Part shown: positions 33,768 to 44,410 of the stretch, piece after piece
Numbering within the stretch: position 1 is the stretch's first letter
Layout: every line of letters begins with the position of its first letter
Source of the DNA: Kitagawia praeruptora
Lineage: Eukaryota > Streptophyta > Magnoliopsida > Apiales > Apiaceae
Direction of reading: 5' to 3'
Length of the DNA: 64,000 nt
Assembly (NCBI GenBank): GCA_037693485.1
Contig: CM075347.1
Span: forward strand, 137,300,501 to 137,364,500
The notes under the pieces: generated by a model
What the model was told of the DNA's origin: nothing
Seen by the model: the letters and a program-made list of their open reading frames with translations, nothing else
Databases searched by the model: none
Position numbers and translations under genes: made by a program

Positions 33768-34388
33768 TTTTTATCTGAAAAGAACTTGAAAAATTCTTGA
33801 AATGGATTAGTGATTTTGAAAACTCAAGAGTGATTTTTGCTTTAGAGAATGTAAAATTAGAGAAAGCAATTACACGATTAGAGTTTCAAAACAAATATAT
33901 TTCACAAATCTTTCAGACCACTATCCCACGTTGACACGTAGATTGACAGGTGTCAGTCCCTGAAAAATGCGGTTACCCACGATTTTTGGAAAATAAAATC
34001 CAAAATTGATTTTCATGAAATAAATCAGGGTATAAATAAGCAATACTGATCAGCTTCCTTTTCCTGATGACCTCTCATCAAAATAATCACAAAATGCAAT
34101 GTGATTTAAAAATATAATTTTCAAATCCTGATGGTCACACATGAAATCCTGATCAATATCATCCTGATTCCAGAGACTTAATATGGAGTTTCCACGTGGC
34201 ATTTTTTTCTTTTATCTGAAAAAGAAAATGAACAATTAATCTGAACAGAAAATCAATTGGTTAGATATTTTCAATATTTCTTGAAATAAGAAACACATTC
34301 ACATGCAATAATTAGCATTTGACTTCATTAAAACTTCCAAGTGACTGCTCAGCTTCTCACGTCTTTCTTTAAAAGAACCAGACGCCTT

Positions 34389-34700
34389 ATGCCATTCTCC
34401 ATAACCTTTCAATTTCTTTTCTTTTCAACAATGCTTCTCAAACCAAAATTCCCTTCAAACCCATTTTTCAGATTTTTCTCGATCGATGAACATCCTGTTC
34501 TTGATCATCTCTTTGAACAAATGACTGTTCTCATCGAACTAATCATGAATGGATTGGTTTTCGAAAATATCCAGAGGTTTCTCCTAGAACATCCATCTGT
34601 TGGATACAATCTTTCCCTAATCTCCTCAAAACTTGAGGATGAAGAATTTGGCCGAGAGTCTGAGGTTGATCTTGATGGGGATGCTATACATTTAAGTTAG
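34389..34700 (+). CDS. Antisense small ORF inside the SIRE-like element
   Basis: On the strand opposite to gag-pol, in the spacer between pol and the third ORF, lies an open frame with its first ATG at 34389, encoding 103 residues. It starts hydrophobic (MPFSITFQFLFFSTMLL) and has an acidic C-terminus (SKLEDEEFGRESEVDLDGD). A TAATGAAAATA-type sequence about 190 bases downstream could serve polyadenylation. I recognise no domain. Antisense ORFs have been described in several plant LTR retrotransposons, so it may be real, but a chance frame cannot be excluded. Confidence 0.4.
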   Translation: MPFSITFQFLFFSTMLLKPKFPSNPFFRFFSIDEHPVLDHLFEQMTVLIELIMNGLVFENIQRFLLEHPSVGYNLSLISSKLEDEEFGRESEVDLDGDAIHLS

Positions 34701-35250
34701 CTACTCTCATTCAAGTCGCCCAGACAAGGAATCCAAGAGCGAGGCTGTTCATCCCTTGATGGATTTCTTGAGATGCTCCTTGTCCTGTACCTCAGAGTTC
34801 ATATCAATAGACAAGTATAGAATTATCAATAGAAATTTAGACAAAAAGATGTTGTATTTCATTTCATTGTAATGATTTCTATTAATGAAAATACAATTTC
34901 TTGTTATCTGCTTGTCTTTTAATTACTGAATGATGTATAAATTATCAGTATGCAAATATCAAAACATGCTGGTATAGACTTAACACATCACAGAATCAGA
35001 TTACTATACAAAGTAAACGTCAGGATCTGAAACAATTTCCATAATTCTGATACTGACACAATACTGATGACGTCAGCATCCTGATAACAAATCTAATCCT
35101 GATAATTATTAACAAGTCTATCATACTGAAATTTATCAAGGCAAAGTGTTATAGCTAAAACATTTAACAATCAAATATAGATCCTGACAAGAATATCAAG
35201 TCTATAAGCTAAAAACAACATACCTTGCTACTTTTGCAGATGTTAAAGAT

Positions 35251-38200
35251 CTAAAAATTTAACATTCCTAACTCACTTACTAATCTACTGAATGTAGTCT
35301 CATCAAGTGGTTTAGTTAGAATATCTGCAAGCTGTTTGTCAGTAGGAACAAAATGAAGTTCCACAGTACCATTCTCAATATGTTCTCTAATAAAATGATA
35401 CCTGACATCAATGTGCTTAGTCCTTGAATGTTGAACTGGATTTTCTGCAATTTTAATAGCACTAGTATTATCACAAAACATAGGAATATTACTAAGTGTC
35501 ATACCATAATCCATCAACTGATTTCTTATCCAAAGGAGCTGTGAACAACAACTGCCTGCTGCTATGTACTCAGCTTCTGCAGTTGAGGTTGAAACAGATT
35601 GTTGCTTCTTGCTTGCCCAAGAAATCAATCTATTTCCCAAGAATTGACATGTACCTGTAGTGCTTTTCCTGTCTATCTTACACCCTGCATAATCAGAGTC
35701 TGAATAGCCAATTAGAAAGAAATCAGATTCTCTAGGATACCACAAACCAAGATTTGGAGTTCCTTTGAGATATCTAAAAATTCTCTTCACAACAATTAAA
35801 TGAGATTCCTTAGGATCACTTTGGAATCTAGCACATAAACAGGTAGAAAACATTATATCTGGCCTACTTGCAGTTAGATATAACAATGAGCCTATCATGC
35901 CTCTATAACTAGTATTATCCACACTCTTCCCTTTAGGATCAGAGTCTAGTTTAGTGGCTGTTGCCATGGGTGTTTTTGCAACTGCACAGTCTTGAAAGTC
36001 AAACCTTCTTAAAAGATCTTTGATATACTTTGACTGATTAATGAAAATACCAGTCTCAGTCTGTTTGACCTGCAAGCCTAAGAAATAATTTAATTCACCC
36101 ATCATGCTCATCTGATACTTAGACTACATAAGCTTGCTAAACTTAGCACACAACTTTTCATTAGTAGAGCCAAATATGATATCATCAACATAAACTTGAA
36201 CTAAAAGCAATTCACCTTTTATCTTTCTAAAGAATAGAGTTTTGTCAATTGTACCTCTTGTGAAGCCATTTTCAAGAAGAAATTTAGACAAAGTCTCATA
36301 CCATGCTCTTGGTGCCTGCTTTAGTCCATAGAGTGCCTTGTCAAGTTTGTAGACATGATTTGGAAACTTTGGATCAACAAATCCAGGTGGCTGTTCCACA
36401 TACACTTCCTCATCAAGTTTGCCATTTAGAAAAGCACTCTTTACATCCATCTGGTATACTTTGAATTTTGAATGAGCTGCAAATGCAAGAAACATTATGA
36501 TTGCTTCCAATCTTGCTACAGGTGCAAAGGTTTCATCATAATCAATTCCTTCTTCCTGAGAATAACCCTTGGCCACCAGTCTTGCTTTGTTTCTTACAAT
36601 CATACCAGATTCATCTAGCTTGTTTCTGAAAACCCATCTTGCACCAACAATAGATCTATCTTTAGGTCTTGGTACCAGTTTCCAGACTTTGTTTCTCTCA
36701 AACTCATTTAACTCCTCCTGCATTGCAATTACCCAATCAGGATCCTGTAAGGCTTCTTCAACCTTCTTAGGTTCATTCTTTGAGAGAAAGCAACTATACA
36801 AGCATTCATTTTGAATTGATCTTCTAGTTCGAACACCACTATTTGGATCACCAATTATCAAATCTTCAGTATGATCCTTTGTCCATTTTCTAACAGGTGG
36901 TAGATTAACTCTGCTAGTCTCTCCCCCTAAGTTAGTGGTATCCCTTGTAGAAGAATTCTCTCTACCTTCAAAAACTATCCTTTGATCAATAGAATCAGTA
37001 GATTCCATATTGCTGCTAGTTACTGATCTTTCCTCAGTAGACTCTAAAAGGTCAGTTCCTGATGGAGTAGACTCTGAAACGTCAATTCCTGATGGAATAG
37101 ATTCTGAAAGACTAGTCTGCTCCTGATGATCACTGTGTTCTCTTTGATTTATTTGCTCCCCCTCAACAGTAGCATTCCTTTGAGAAGCAATAGAAATTCC
37201 TTCAGGAGAACCTTCATCATCACTTGAGAGTATCTCAGAATTCTTCAGATTTTCAAATTCCAATTTGTCATGGCTTTCATCAGTTTGCAAAATTCCAAAT
37301 TTCTTATCATCAAATGCAACATGAATTGATTCCATAACAATGTGAGTTCTGAGATTATAAACTTTGAAGGCCTTAGATGCTGAATATCCTAGAAAAATTG
37401 CTTCATCCGATTTGGCTTCAAATTTTCCAAGATGTTCTGGATGAATTTTTAGGACATAGCATTTGCATCCAAAGATGTGAAAATATTTCACACTTGGTTT
37501 CTTTCCTTTGATCATCTCATAGGGAGTTTTTCCATGATTATTTACCAAGGTACAATTTTGAGTGAAACATGCAGTGTTAATAGCTTCTGCCCAAAAGTAG
37601 GTTGGAAGTTTTGCATCTGCAAGCATGGTTCTTGCTGCCTCTATGAGAGTCCTGTTCTTTCTTTCCACTACACCATTCTGCTGAGGTGTACCAGGTGCAG
37701 AAAACTGTTGAGTGATTCCATTGTCTGCACAAAACCCCTCCATTGTAGAATTCTTGAATTCTGTACCATTGTCATTCCTAAGTACTTTGACTTTGTACTC
37801 AGAATTATTATGAATATTCTTGATGAGTTCAATGATTTGCTGAGGAGCTTCATCCTTCTTGTGTAGAAAGAACACCCATGTGAACCTTGTGAAATCATCC
37901 ACCATAACTAGAGCATATCTTTTCTTGCTGATAGACATAATGTTTACTAGACCAAACAGATCAAGATGTAGCATGTGAAATGGTTCAGTAATTGAATTTT
38001 CAGTCTTGCTCTTGAAAGTGGTTCTTCTTTGCTTTCCAAGCTGACATGCATCACAAAGTCCATCTTGCACAAAATTTGCCTGTGGTAGGCCTCTCACCAA
38101 ATTGTGTTTAACAAGTTGATTAAGCTTCTTGAAATTAAGATGTGAGAGCTTCTTGAGCCAATTCCAGCTTTCATCACTTGTTGCTTTGCTGTAGAGACAT

Positions 38201-38570
38201 CTAACAATTCCTTTAGATGTATCACTTAAGCTGGCTTCATATATGTTACCATGTCTTTGACCAGTTAGAACAATGTCTCCATTCTGCATATTCAAGTTTT
38301 TGCATCCTTCTCTGTCAAAGATTGATTTGTAACCTTTATCACCCAGTTGACTTATGCTTAAAAGAGTATGTTTCAAGCCTTCAACCAGTGCTATATTTTC
38401 TATGATGACATTCCCCAAAACAATTGAGCCATATCCCAGAGTTTCTCCTTTGTTGCCATCTCCAAAAGATATTACTGGGCCAGCTTTCCTCTCAAACTTT
38501 GTAAGCAGGGACTTCTTTCCAGTCATATGTCAAGAGCATCCACTGTCCAAGATAATTGAATGCTTCTTTC
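35251..38570 (-). pseudogene. pol: Copia Pol: protease, integrase, reverse transcriptase, RNase H; two nonsense codons
   Basis: The order is protease, integrase, RT, RNase H, as in Ty1/copia. The protease motif LDSGCS is followed by TGA (38530-38532) and then HMTG, where the family has an Arg codon. Integrase: a zinc-binding HLNFKKLN...CDACQLGKQ region in which the first family His appears replaced (WLKKLSHLNF). The DDE residues are visible in HLDLFG, RNDNGTEF and GVVERKNRT. RT: RWVFRNKLDE, ARLVAKGYSQ, YQMDVKSAFLNG, YGLKQAPRAWY and the catalytic YVDD. A TAG (36124-36126) follows FSKLM. RNase H: SDSDYAGCKIDRKSTTG, STAEAEYIAAG, KHIDVRYHFIRE and QLADILTKPL. Apart from the two stops the frame is open, so inactivation is recent. 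Confidence 0.92.
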
Positions 38571-38594
38571 CTGTGCCCTGCAAACAAAAAGTAA

Positions 38595-40886
38595 CTAGTT
38601 AGAATTTTTTAGGACCCAACTTTGATTGGATCCTTTCTTACTAGATTTAGAGACAACAGACTTTAAAGATTTTGCTTTTGTTTTACCTGTTGCAGAGTCA
38701 ACTTTAGACTCTGATTTCACAAACTGTTTGTGACTAGGAGTTTCAGATTTCAAAGAATAATAGTCATAATACAGTTCATGATATTCTCTACACATGTAAA
38801 TGGAATGAAGTAAACTACCACAATGATAACAAGCTTTTTGTGGTTGGTATTGAATTTTCTGAGTCTTGGGGAATCTGGACTCAGTTTTCCAAGAAGGTTT
38901 TTTATTGCAGTCTAGGGCCAAATGATTATGATTTCCACACTTATAGCATTTTTTCCTAGGTGCATCAGGTACATTCTTGTAATTATTCTCTTTGTTAATA
39001 CCTTCTTTTCCATTCCTATTTCTTTTGATCTTGCTAGACTCTGAAAGACCATCTAATCTCTGTTTCAACTGAGACTTAGACAGAAACCCTATGTTTACAT
39101 TCTTAGGTTTCTCTAACACTTTCTCATCTGAATTACTATTGTTAATCCTTTTGTGTACAATAGGGGTACCTTTTGAATCAACAAATTTAACATGATTAGG
39201 TTCAGAAACAATTTTCTTACCTTCAGATTTAGATGTGTTAGCTTCTACCTTACTATCATCATTGACAATGGCTACCTTTTCTTCTTGTCTAGCCTTATCA
39301 AAACCTAAACCATTAACCTTACCACGAATTCCACTTTCAAAGATTTCTATTGTCTTCTTACTGGAATTGTTAATGGTGTTAATCACATCTCTCTCTTCTT
39401 CTAGTTCTTTTCTGACATAGTCATAAGCCTCAAGAATAACACTATAATCATGCTTAGCTTTATCAGAACTTAACTTGTATTCTTCCATTTGAATTAATTC
39501 AGATTCAAGAAAATTATTTCTATCAACTAATTTATCATTCTTAACCTTAAGTTCATCTCTTTCACAAGTAAGAATTCTAAAATTAGTCATAAGATTCTTA
39601 AACTCAGCATGGATAGATCTAATTTCATCAGAATTTAAGCTATCAAATGAATCAAGAGAGTGAAGTGATACCTTAACAGTGGATGGAGAAGTTTTCTTTG
39701 GAGATCCAGGTTTGTCTGAACCATTTGCCATCAATGCAATGTTGTCATAATTCAATTCATCTTCAGAATCACTGGAATCAGCCCAATCCTTCTGTGTGAC
39801 CATAAGTGCATTACCCTTTCCTGAATTCCTAGGCTTCTTACACTCACTAGCAAAGTGTCCAAGCTCGCTGCAGTTAAAGCACTTGATCTTGGCCTTATCA
39901 AGCTTGACAATTGTACTTTTGCTTTTGTCACTCTTCTTCTCCTCCTTCTTTTGAAAAGGTCCTTTGCTAAATCTTCTCCTGTTGAATCTTCCTTTCTTGA
40001 AAGCTTTAGCAAACATAGCAAAGAGTTCTTGCATCTCAGATTCAGAATCATTGTTGTCAGAGTCCATATCAGTAGTCTCTGACTCAGAACTTTCTTTGCT
40101 TTTCTTCTTCCTTGAATTCTTTACAGCAATCTCTTCATGCTGTTCTTCAGGAAGCTTCTTAGCTTCAGATTGAGCAGTAAGTGCAATAGTCTTCACCTTT
40201 CCTTCACTCCTGCTCTTCTTCTGCTGCTTGTCAAGTTCATAAGCTCTCAATTTTCCATATACTGCCTCTAATGAAATTTCATCCAGATCATTAGCTTCCT
40301 CAATCGCAGATATCTTCTCATTGTAGAAATCAGGCAAAGCTTTCATGAACTTTGTATTCATATCCTCCAAGTCATAATATTTACCATGCATGGCCATCTC
40401 ATTGATGAGTTTTGTAAACCTATCAAAGGTATCAGTAAGTGACTCACCAGACTTGGATTCAAAGTACTCATACTGTTGTATAAGTAATGTCCTCATATTC
40501 TTCCTGACAGGCTTAGTTCCTTCACAGTGAACCTTAAGATTGTCCCATATATCCTTAGCAGTTTTACAAGAGAGAACATAGTTAGTGAGAACAGAATCAA
40601 GACTGTTGAATAATATGTTTCTCACTTTAGCATCTTTGAGAACATTCTCCTTGTCCTTATCTGACCATTCAGATTTTGGCTTCTCTGCTGTATGTTCTGG
40701 AACAACCACACCATCAACAGTTGCTTGTCCAACGACCTTTGTTGGAACAAAAGGTCCATCTCTGATTCTGTCAAGATAATCAGGATCTGTTGCTTCCAGA
40801 TGATGCAACATCTTTACTTCCCATAGAGTATATTCGTTTCTCTTGAGCAAAGGAATTTTAGTATTCCCATCCTTGTAACCAGACAT
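38595..40886 (-). CDS. gag: Copia Gag with CCHC zinc knuckles (763 residues)
   Basis: This Gag forms the virus-like particle and binds element RNA. The N-terminal capsid region is of the copia type: YTLWEVKMLHHLEA, KDIWDNLKVHCEGT, LLIQQYEYFESKSGESLTD and FTKLINEMAMHGKYYD. There is a CCHC knuckle, CFNCSELGHFASEC, at about residue 336. Two further knuckle-like motifs follow near the C-terminus: CYKCGNHNHLALDC and CYHCGSLLHSIYMC. A long charged, coiled region (ERDELKVKNDKLVDRN) separates them. The frame is intact and ends with a TAG after LKNSN, about 50 bases before the protease frame, which is in a different register. Confidence 0.93.
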   Translation of the reverse strand: MSGYKDGNTKIPLLKRNEYTLWEVKMLHHLEATDPDYLDRIRDGPFVPTKVVGQATVDGVVVPEHTAEKPKSEWSDKDKENVLKDAKVRNILFNSLDSVLTNYVLSCKTAKDIWDNLKVHCEGTKPVRKNMRTLLIQQYEYFESKSGESLTDTFDRFTKLINEMAMHGKYYDLEDMNTKFMKALPDFYNEKISAIEEANDLDEISLEAVYGKLRAYELDKQQKKSRSEGKVKTIALTAQSEAKKLPEEQHEEIAVKNSRKKKSKESSESETTDMDSDNNDSESEMQELFAMFAKAFKKGRFNRRRFSKGPFQKKEEKKSDKSKSTIVKLDKAKIKCFNCSELGHFASECKKPRNSGKGNALMVTQKDWADSSDSEDELNYDNIALMANGSDKPGSPKKTSPSTVKVSLHSLDSFDSLNSDEIRSIHAEFKNLMTNFRILTCERDELKVKNDKLVDRNNFLESELIQMEEYKLSSDKAKHDYSVILEAYDYVRKELEEERDVINTINNSSKKTIEIFESGIRGKVNGLGFDKARQEEKVAIVNDDSKVEANTSKSEGKKIVSEPNHVKFVDSKGTPIVHKRINNSNSDEKVLEKPKNVNIGFLSKSQLKQRLDGLSESSKIKRNRNGKEGINKENNYKNVPDAPRKKCYKCGNHNHLALDCNKKPSWKTESRFPKTQKIQYQPQKACYHCGSLLHSIYMCREYHELYYDYYSLKSETPSHKQFVKSESKVDSATGKTKAKSLKSVVSKSSKKGSNQSWVLKNSN

Positions 40887-40918
40887 GATTGCAGATCTTT
40901 ATGATTACTCGAAATCAA

Positions 40919-40933
40919 CCCGCTCTGATACCA
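40919..40933 (-). other. Primer binding site (initiator tRNA-Met)
   Basis: On minus this reads TGGTATCAGAGCGGG two bases inside the 5' LTR, the standard plant copia primer site complementary to initiator tRNA-Met. Confidence 0.95.
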
Positions 40934-40935
40934 AT

Positions 40936-41668
40936 TGTTAACTCGAATAACTTGTAGAAGGGGGGGGGGTTGAATACAAGTTATATAATCGTGTCTGATT
41001 TTTGCTTGATTATATGAACAAGAATAAACGAATGAATCAAACTCTTGTTTGTATTAATAAGATCAAATACAAACTCTACCAAAGGTGTACAATACCTTTA
41101 GCAGCTGCTGACAATACAAATCTCTCTCTCTGTTTGTTTCGAACTCTCGAATACAAACCTTATACAGAGCTACGCACATTCACTTGTTCGACTCACTAGC
41201 TACAATGATATTTAGAGAGTATTTATAATGCTACCTATCAACTAATAACAGAAAGATATAATCTATACATGACAATGTTCTGCCTTCTAGTCGATAGTTT
41301 CCATCAATAAAAAACTCTTTCCTTCATAATATCTTCTTGCTTGTTCTTCAAACAACGATCCTGTTTTATAGCACTTGCCAGTTTCTGTAGTATCCATAAT
41401 GACATCATCAGTAACACGACTGATATCAGGATCTGTACACTGCATCATTATCTGATCAACCATCAGTATTAGACCGTCATCAGGATTTGCCCTTTGTTCC
41501 TGACTTGTAGTCTCCGATACACTGTTCATTCCTGACTAAACTATACAGATAACTGTCTTACACATAAATCCTATATACAGTGCTAAATCCTTTATAAGAT
41601 CAGGATTACAAGAAGTATAATGTGTAAATTCTATTCTTAACATCACAACTTATGAATTTTTCCTAACA
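40936..41668 (-). repeat. 5' LTR of the SIRE-like element
   Basis: 733 bp. It differs from the left copy by about nine substitutions and a longer G run (10 versus 7). A TATAAATA box on minus lies at 41219-41226. Confidence 0.93.
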
Positions 41669-41673
41669 CGGAT

Positions 41674-43560
41674 TCACTTGGTGCCCCTAGCATTTGAAGG
41701 GATTCACCTTGTGCCCATACGGATTCACTTGGTGCCCCTAGAGTTTGAAATGATTCATCATGTGCCCTATAGATTCTCTTTGTGCTCTCTGCAGGATTCA
41801 CTTAGAGCCTATAAGGATTCACTTGATGCCACAAAGGAATTCAATTAGTGCCCATCCGGATTCTCTTCGTGCTCTTGCCATGATTCACCAGAGCCCGGAT
41901 GGATTCACTTCGTGCTCCCTAAAGCCAAAAGGATTCATTTGACGCCCAATTGAATTCTCTAAGTGCCCTTCCCAGGATTCACCTAGAGCTCAATTGAATT
42001 CGCCTTGTGCCCTCATCAAAGTGATATATAGATGAATACTCCCACTTATAAAGCTTGTATATGATCGAAACAGTTTATAGCTACAACTTCCAAGTTCAGT
42101 GATATTCAGCCGAAACAAGCAGCTTTCAGTCAACCGCTTCAACAAGCTATAGGAGGTTCACGCATCATGACGGCTCGGGGGGTAGCTCAATTCCCCTACG
42201 TTTGTACAGAGAAGAGCTTCCATCTTCCAGGTTCAGTAACGGAACCTCAATCCAAACCGGCACAATGAAGCACAGATAAGTTCTACTTTCATGCCTTTAT
42301 ATTCTTAACCATCATGCATATTTTATGTCAATGCGAGCTTATATTCTGTCATGCTTAGATACATATTGCTTCTAAATGCGCATATTACATGATCTTTAGA
42401 AACGAAATTTATGTGAACTTGTACTTAGGATGTTGTCATGCCCTATAGGTTTGCAGTTTACGTAACATATATGCTTAGTTTATGATCTCGAACGTGTTAG
42501 TTGAATCAGTCAAGTAGATAATTGATATGCCACTTGAGAAGGTAGCAACATATATAATGTAGATAATCGTTTATACTTGCATACATGCATCACTTATATG
42601 TGAGCTCTTCAGCTCGTATTACTAACCTATTTTTTCTAGTTTTCTTGGTGTTGTGCCCAAAATCACCATGGGCTAGATTTATACCAATTAAGTCATAGGT
42701 TCCGATCAACAAGTATTATATGAGCCACGAGACAGATTGTTTCCAGTATCATATATGAAGACGAAACGCAGAGAAATGAACACTAGCTGAGAAGATAGTC
42801 AACAGATTATGAGTATCAAGACGTTCTTGATGAACCAGTAGCTGAGCAGATTACGAATGGACCAGGTTCCTCCCCGCAGAAGAGCTCGAGTCAGCCTAGC
42901 AGCAACAACGAGGATAAAAAGAAGTACATGGGAACCACAGAAAGGCTCCCCAGACTAACAAATTTGTTATTTGTGCAGGTACAGTTTCCTGTAGAGAGGT
43001 TCCTGAGAACCATGTTTCGAGACGTAGGTTCCTGAGCATAGATAGTAGAGAGATCAAGAAGCCAGCTAGAGAGAAGCAAACTCATTATTGGAGAGTACTC
43101 CTAAGACTCAGCTGATCCTAGAGTACCTCTAATAGATAGACAGTAGATAGTCAAACAAAAAGCAGCTTAGAAGATGAAGCAACGTCTTGGGCAATAAAGT
43201 TGTGATTTTCAAGGTTAACCTCGTGCCCTTTTAAGGATTCATTTAGTGCCATATTGGATTCGTTTTGTGCCCTCAGCATAGGTTCGCATAACGCCCAATT
43301 AGGTTCACTTTATGCCCTTATTTGGATTCACGTGGTTCCCTTGACATTCTTAAGGTTCACTTAGTGCCCAATTAGATTCGCTTTGTGCCCTTGTCAAAGG
43401 ATTCACTCAGCGCCTAATTGGATTCACTTTGTGCCCTTGTCACGATTCAAGCAAGAAGATAAAGACCCGCATGGTTCACTCAGAAGAAAAATGGGAGCAC
43501 TGAAGGGATTGGACCTTAAAATATCAAGCTATTTAGGTTCCTCTCGCATCCTATGACTTC
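41674..43560 (+). other. Non-coding, repeat-rich interior of the Tat-like element (right part)
   Basis: Degenerate GGATTCACTTGGTGCCC-type repeats continue to about 42010 and recur at 43215-43440. A polypurine-like CTCGGGGGGTAGCTC lies near 42174. At 42649 a segment begins TGTTGTGCCCAAAATCACC, matching the LTR start, followed by CAGGTTCC/GGTTCCTGAGA text like the LTR body. It is therefore an internal, diverged LTR-like piece. No proteins are encoded. Confidence 0.7.
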
Positions 43561-43564
43561 GAGG

Positions 43565-43578
43565 AACCGGGGGGTACT
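43565..43578 (+). other. Polypurine tract of the Tat-like element
   Basis: AACCGGGGGGTACT directly precedes the 3' LTR and corresponds to AACTGGGGGGTAGT in the 3.4 kb element. Confidence 0.75.
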
Positions 43579-44405
43579 TGTTGTGCCCAAAATATCCATT
43601 GGCTACATTTAGGCCCATTGGGCTTAAGGATCCAATCCGTATGACTAATATGGGTTATGATTGAGGTCCCTTAAGTTAAATGGGGCTAAATAGCACGTGA
43701 AATAGATCTGGACAGGTTCAGCTTCCCGAGATACAGCTTCCCGAGAGACAGCTTCCTGCAGACAGCTTCCCGAGAAACAGGTCCCTGCAGACAGGTTCCT
43801 GAGAGACAGCTTCCTGTACGAGAACAAAATTATGCCAGCAGATTTACAGTATGATTAAGCCTCCTATTCTTTAGGAGCAAGTTATGAACGTCAACTCCTT
43901 GTTGGAATGTATTCCTTGGGCGCAGATGATCCTTGGATACTTCTAATAAGACAATAACTAGTAAACACACTCATAGTCGGACTAGAACTCGAGTTCTATT
44001 CGACTTAGGTCGCCTATTCGTGGCTGAATCTGGAGAAAAGGACTTCCCCACGAATTAGGAACCTGCATATTGCCGCCTAACCAGACTTCTAGTCTAAAAA
44101 GAACTACGTGAACTTGATCCCTATATAAGCAAGGGTACGTAGGCACCTTGAGAACACGGTTACAAGCCTTGCGAGACACCTATGAGATTCTGGCTAACAT
44201 GTTTTACAAGCCTCGCAATACACCTACGAGACTCTTGAGAACACACGACACAAGCCTCAAGGGAACTCGCGAGATTCTTGTAAACGCTCTCGAGCTCAGT
44301 TCAACCCCTACAAAAAACCTCCATTCTTCATAGATTAGTTGATCGTTAGCCTTTACAACTCACCATAAACCTCTCAAAAGTTGTTACGAAATCCACTCAT
44401 CAACA
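43579..44405 (+). repeat. 3' LTR of the Tat-like element
   Basis: 827 bp, collinear with the 5' LTR except for one extra 15-bp CAGCTTCCCGAGAGA-type unit near 43725-43755. It is followed by the TCTTG target duplication. Confidence 0.93.
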
Positions 44406-44410
44406 TCTTG

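Larger units (their letters stand above)
29498..41668 (-). mobile_element. SIRE-like Ty1/copia retrotransposon, nearly complete
   Basis: LTRs 29498-30227 and 40936-41668 flank gag, pol and a third large ORF, all on minus. A perfect target duplication, CGGAT, lies at 29493-29497 and 41669-41673 in the Tat-like element. An initiator-tRNA-Met primer site and an AATAGGGGAGAT-type polypurine tract are present. Gene order gag-PR-INT-RT-RH plus an extra ORF downstream of pol fits the SIRE/Maximus lineage. Three in-frame nonsense codons disrupt pol and the third ORF. I counted about 9 LTR substitutions (about 1.2%) plus a three-base G-run difference. Confidence 0.95.
25111..44405 (+). mobile_element. 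Gag-only Tat-like Ty3/gypsy element, split by a copia insertion
   Basis: LTRs 25111-25922 (812 bp) and 43579-44405 (827 bp) flank a primer site, a gag gene and repeat-rich non-coding DNA. A perfect target duplication, TCTTG, sits at 25106-25110 and 44406-44410. With the nested 12.2 kb copia and its duplicated CGGAT removed, the element is about 7.1 kb. No protease, RT or integrase is present, so it needs helper proteins (a TR-GAG type of element). I counted about 12 LTR substitutions (about 1.5%) plus a 15-bp duplication in the right LTR. It is inserted in an exon or intron of the tnpA-like gene. Confidence 0.93.
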
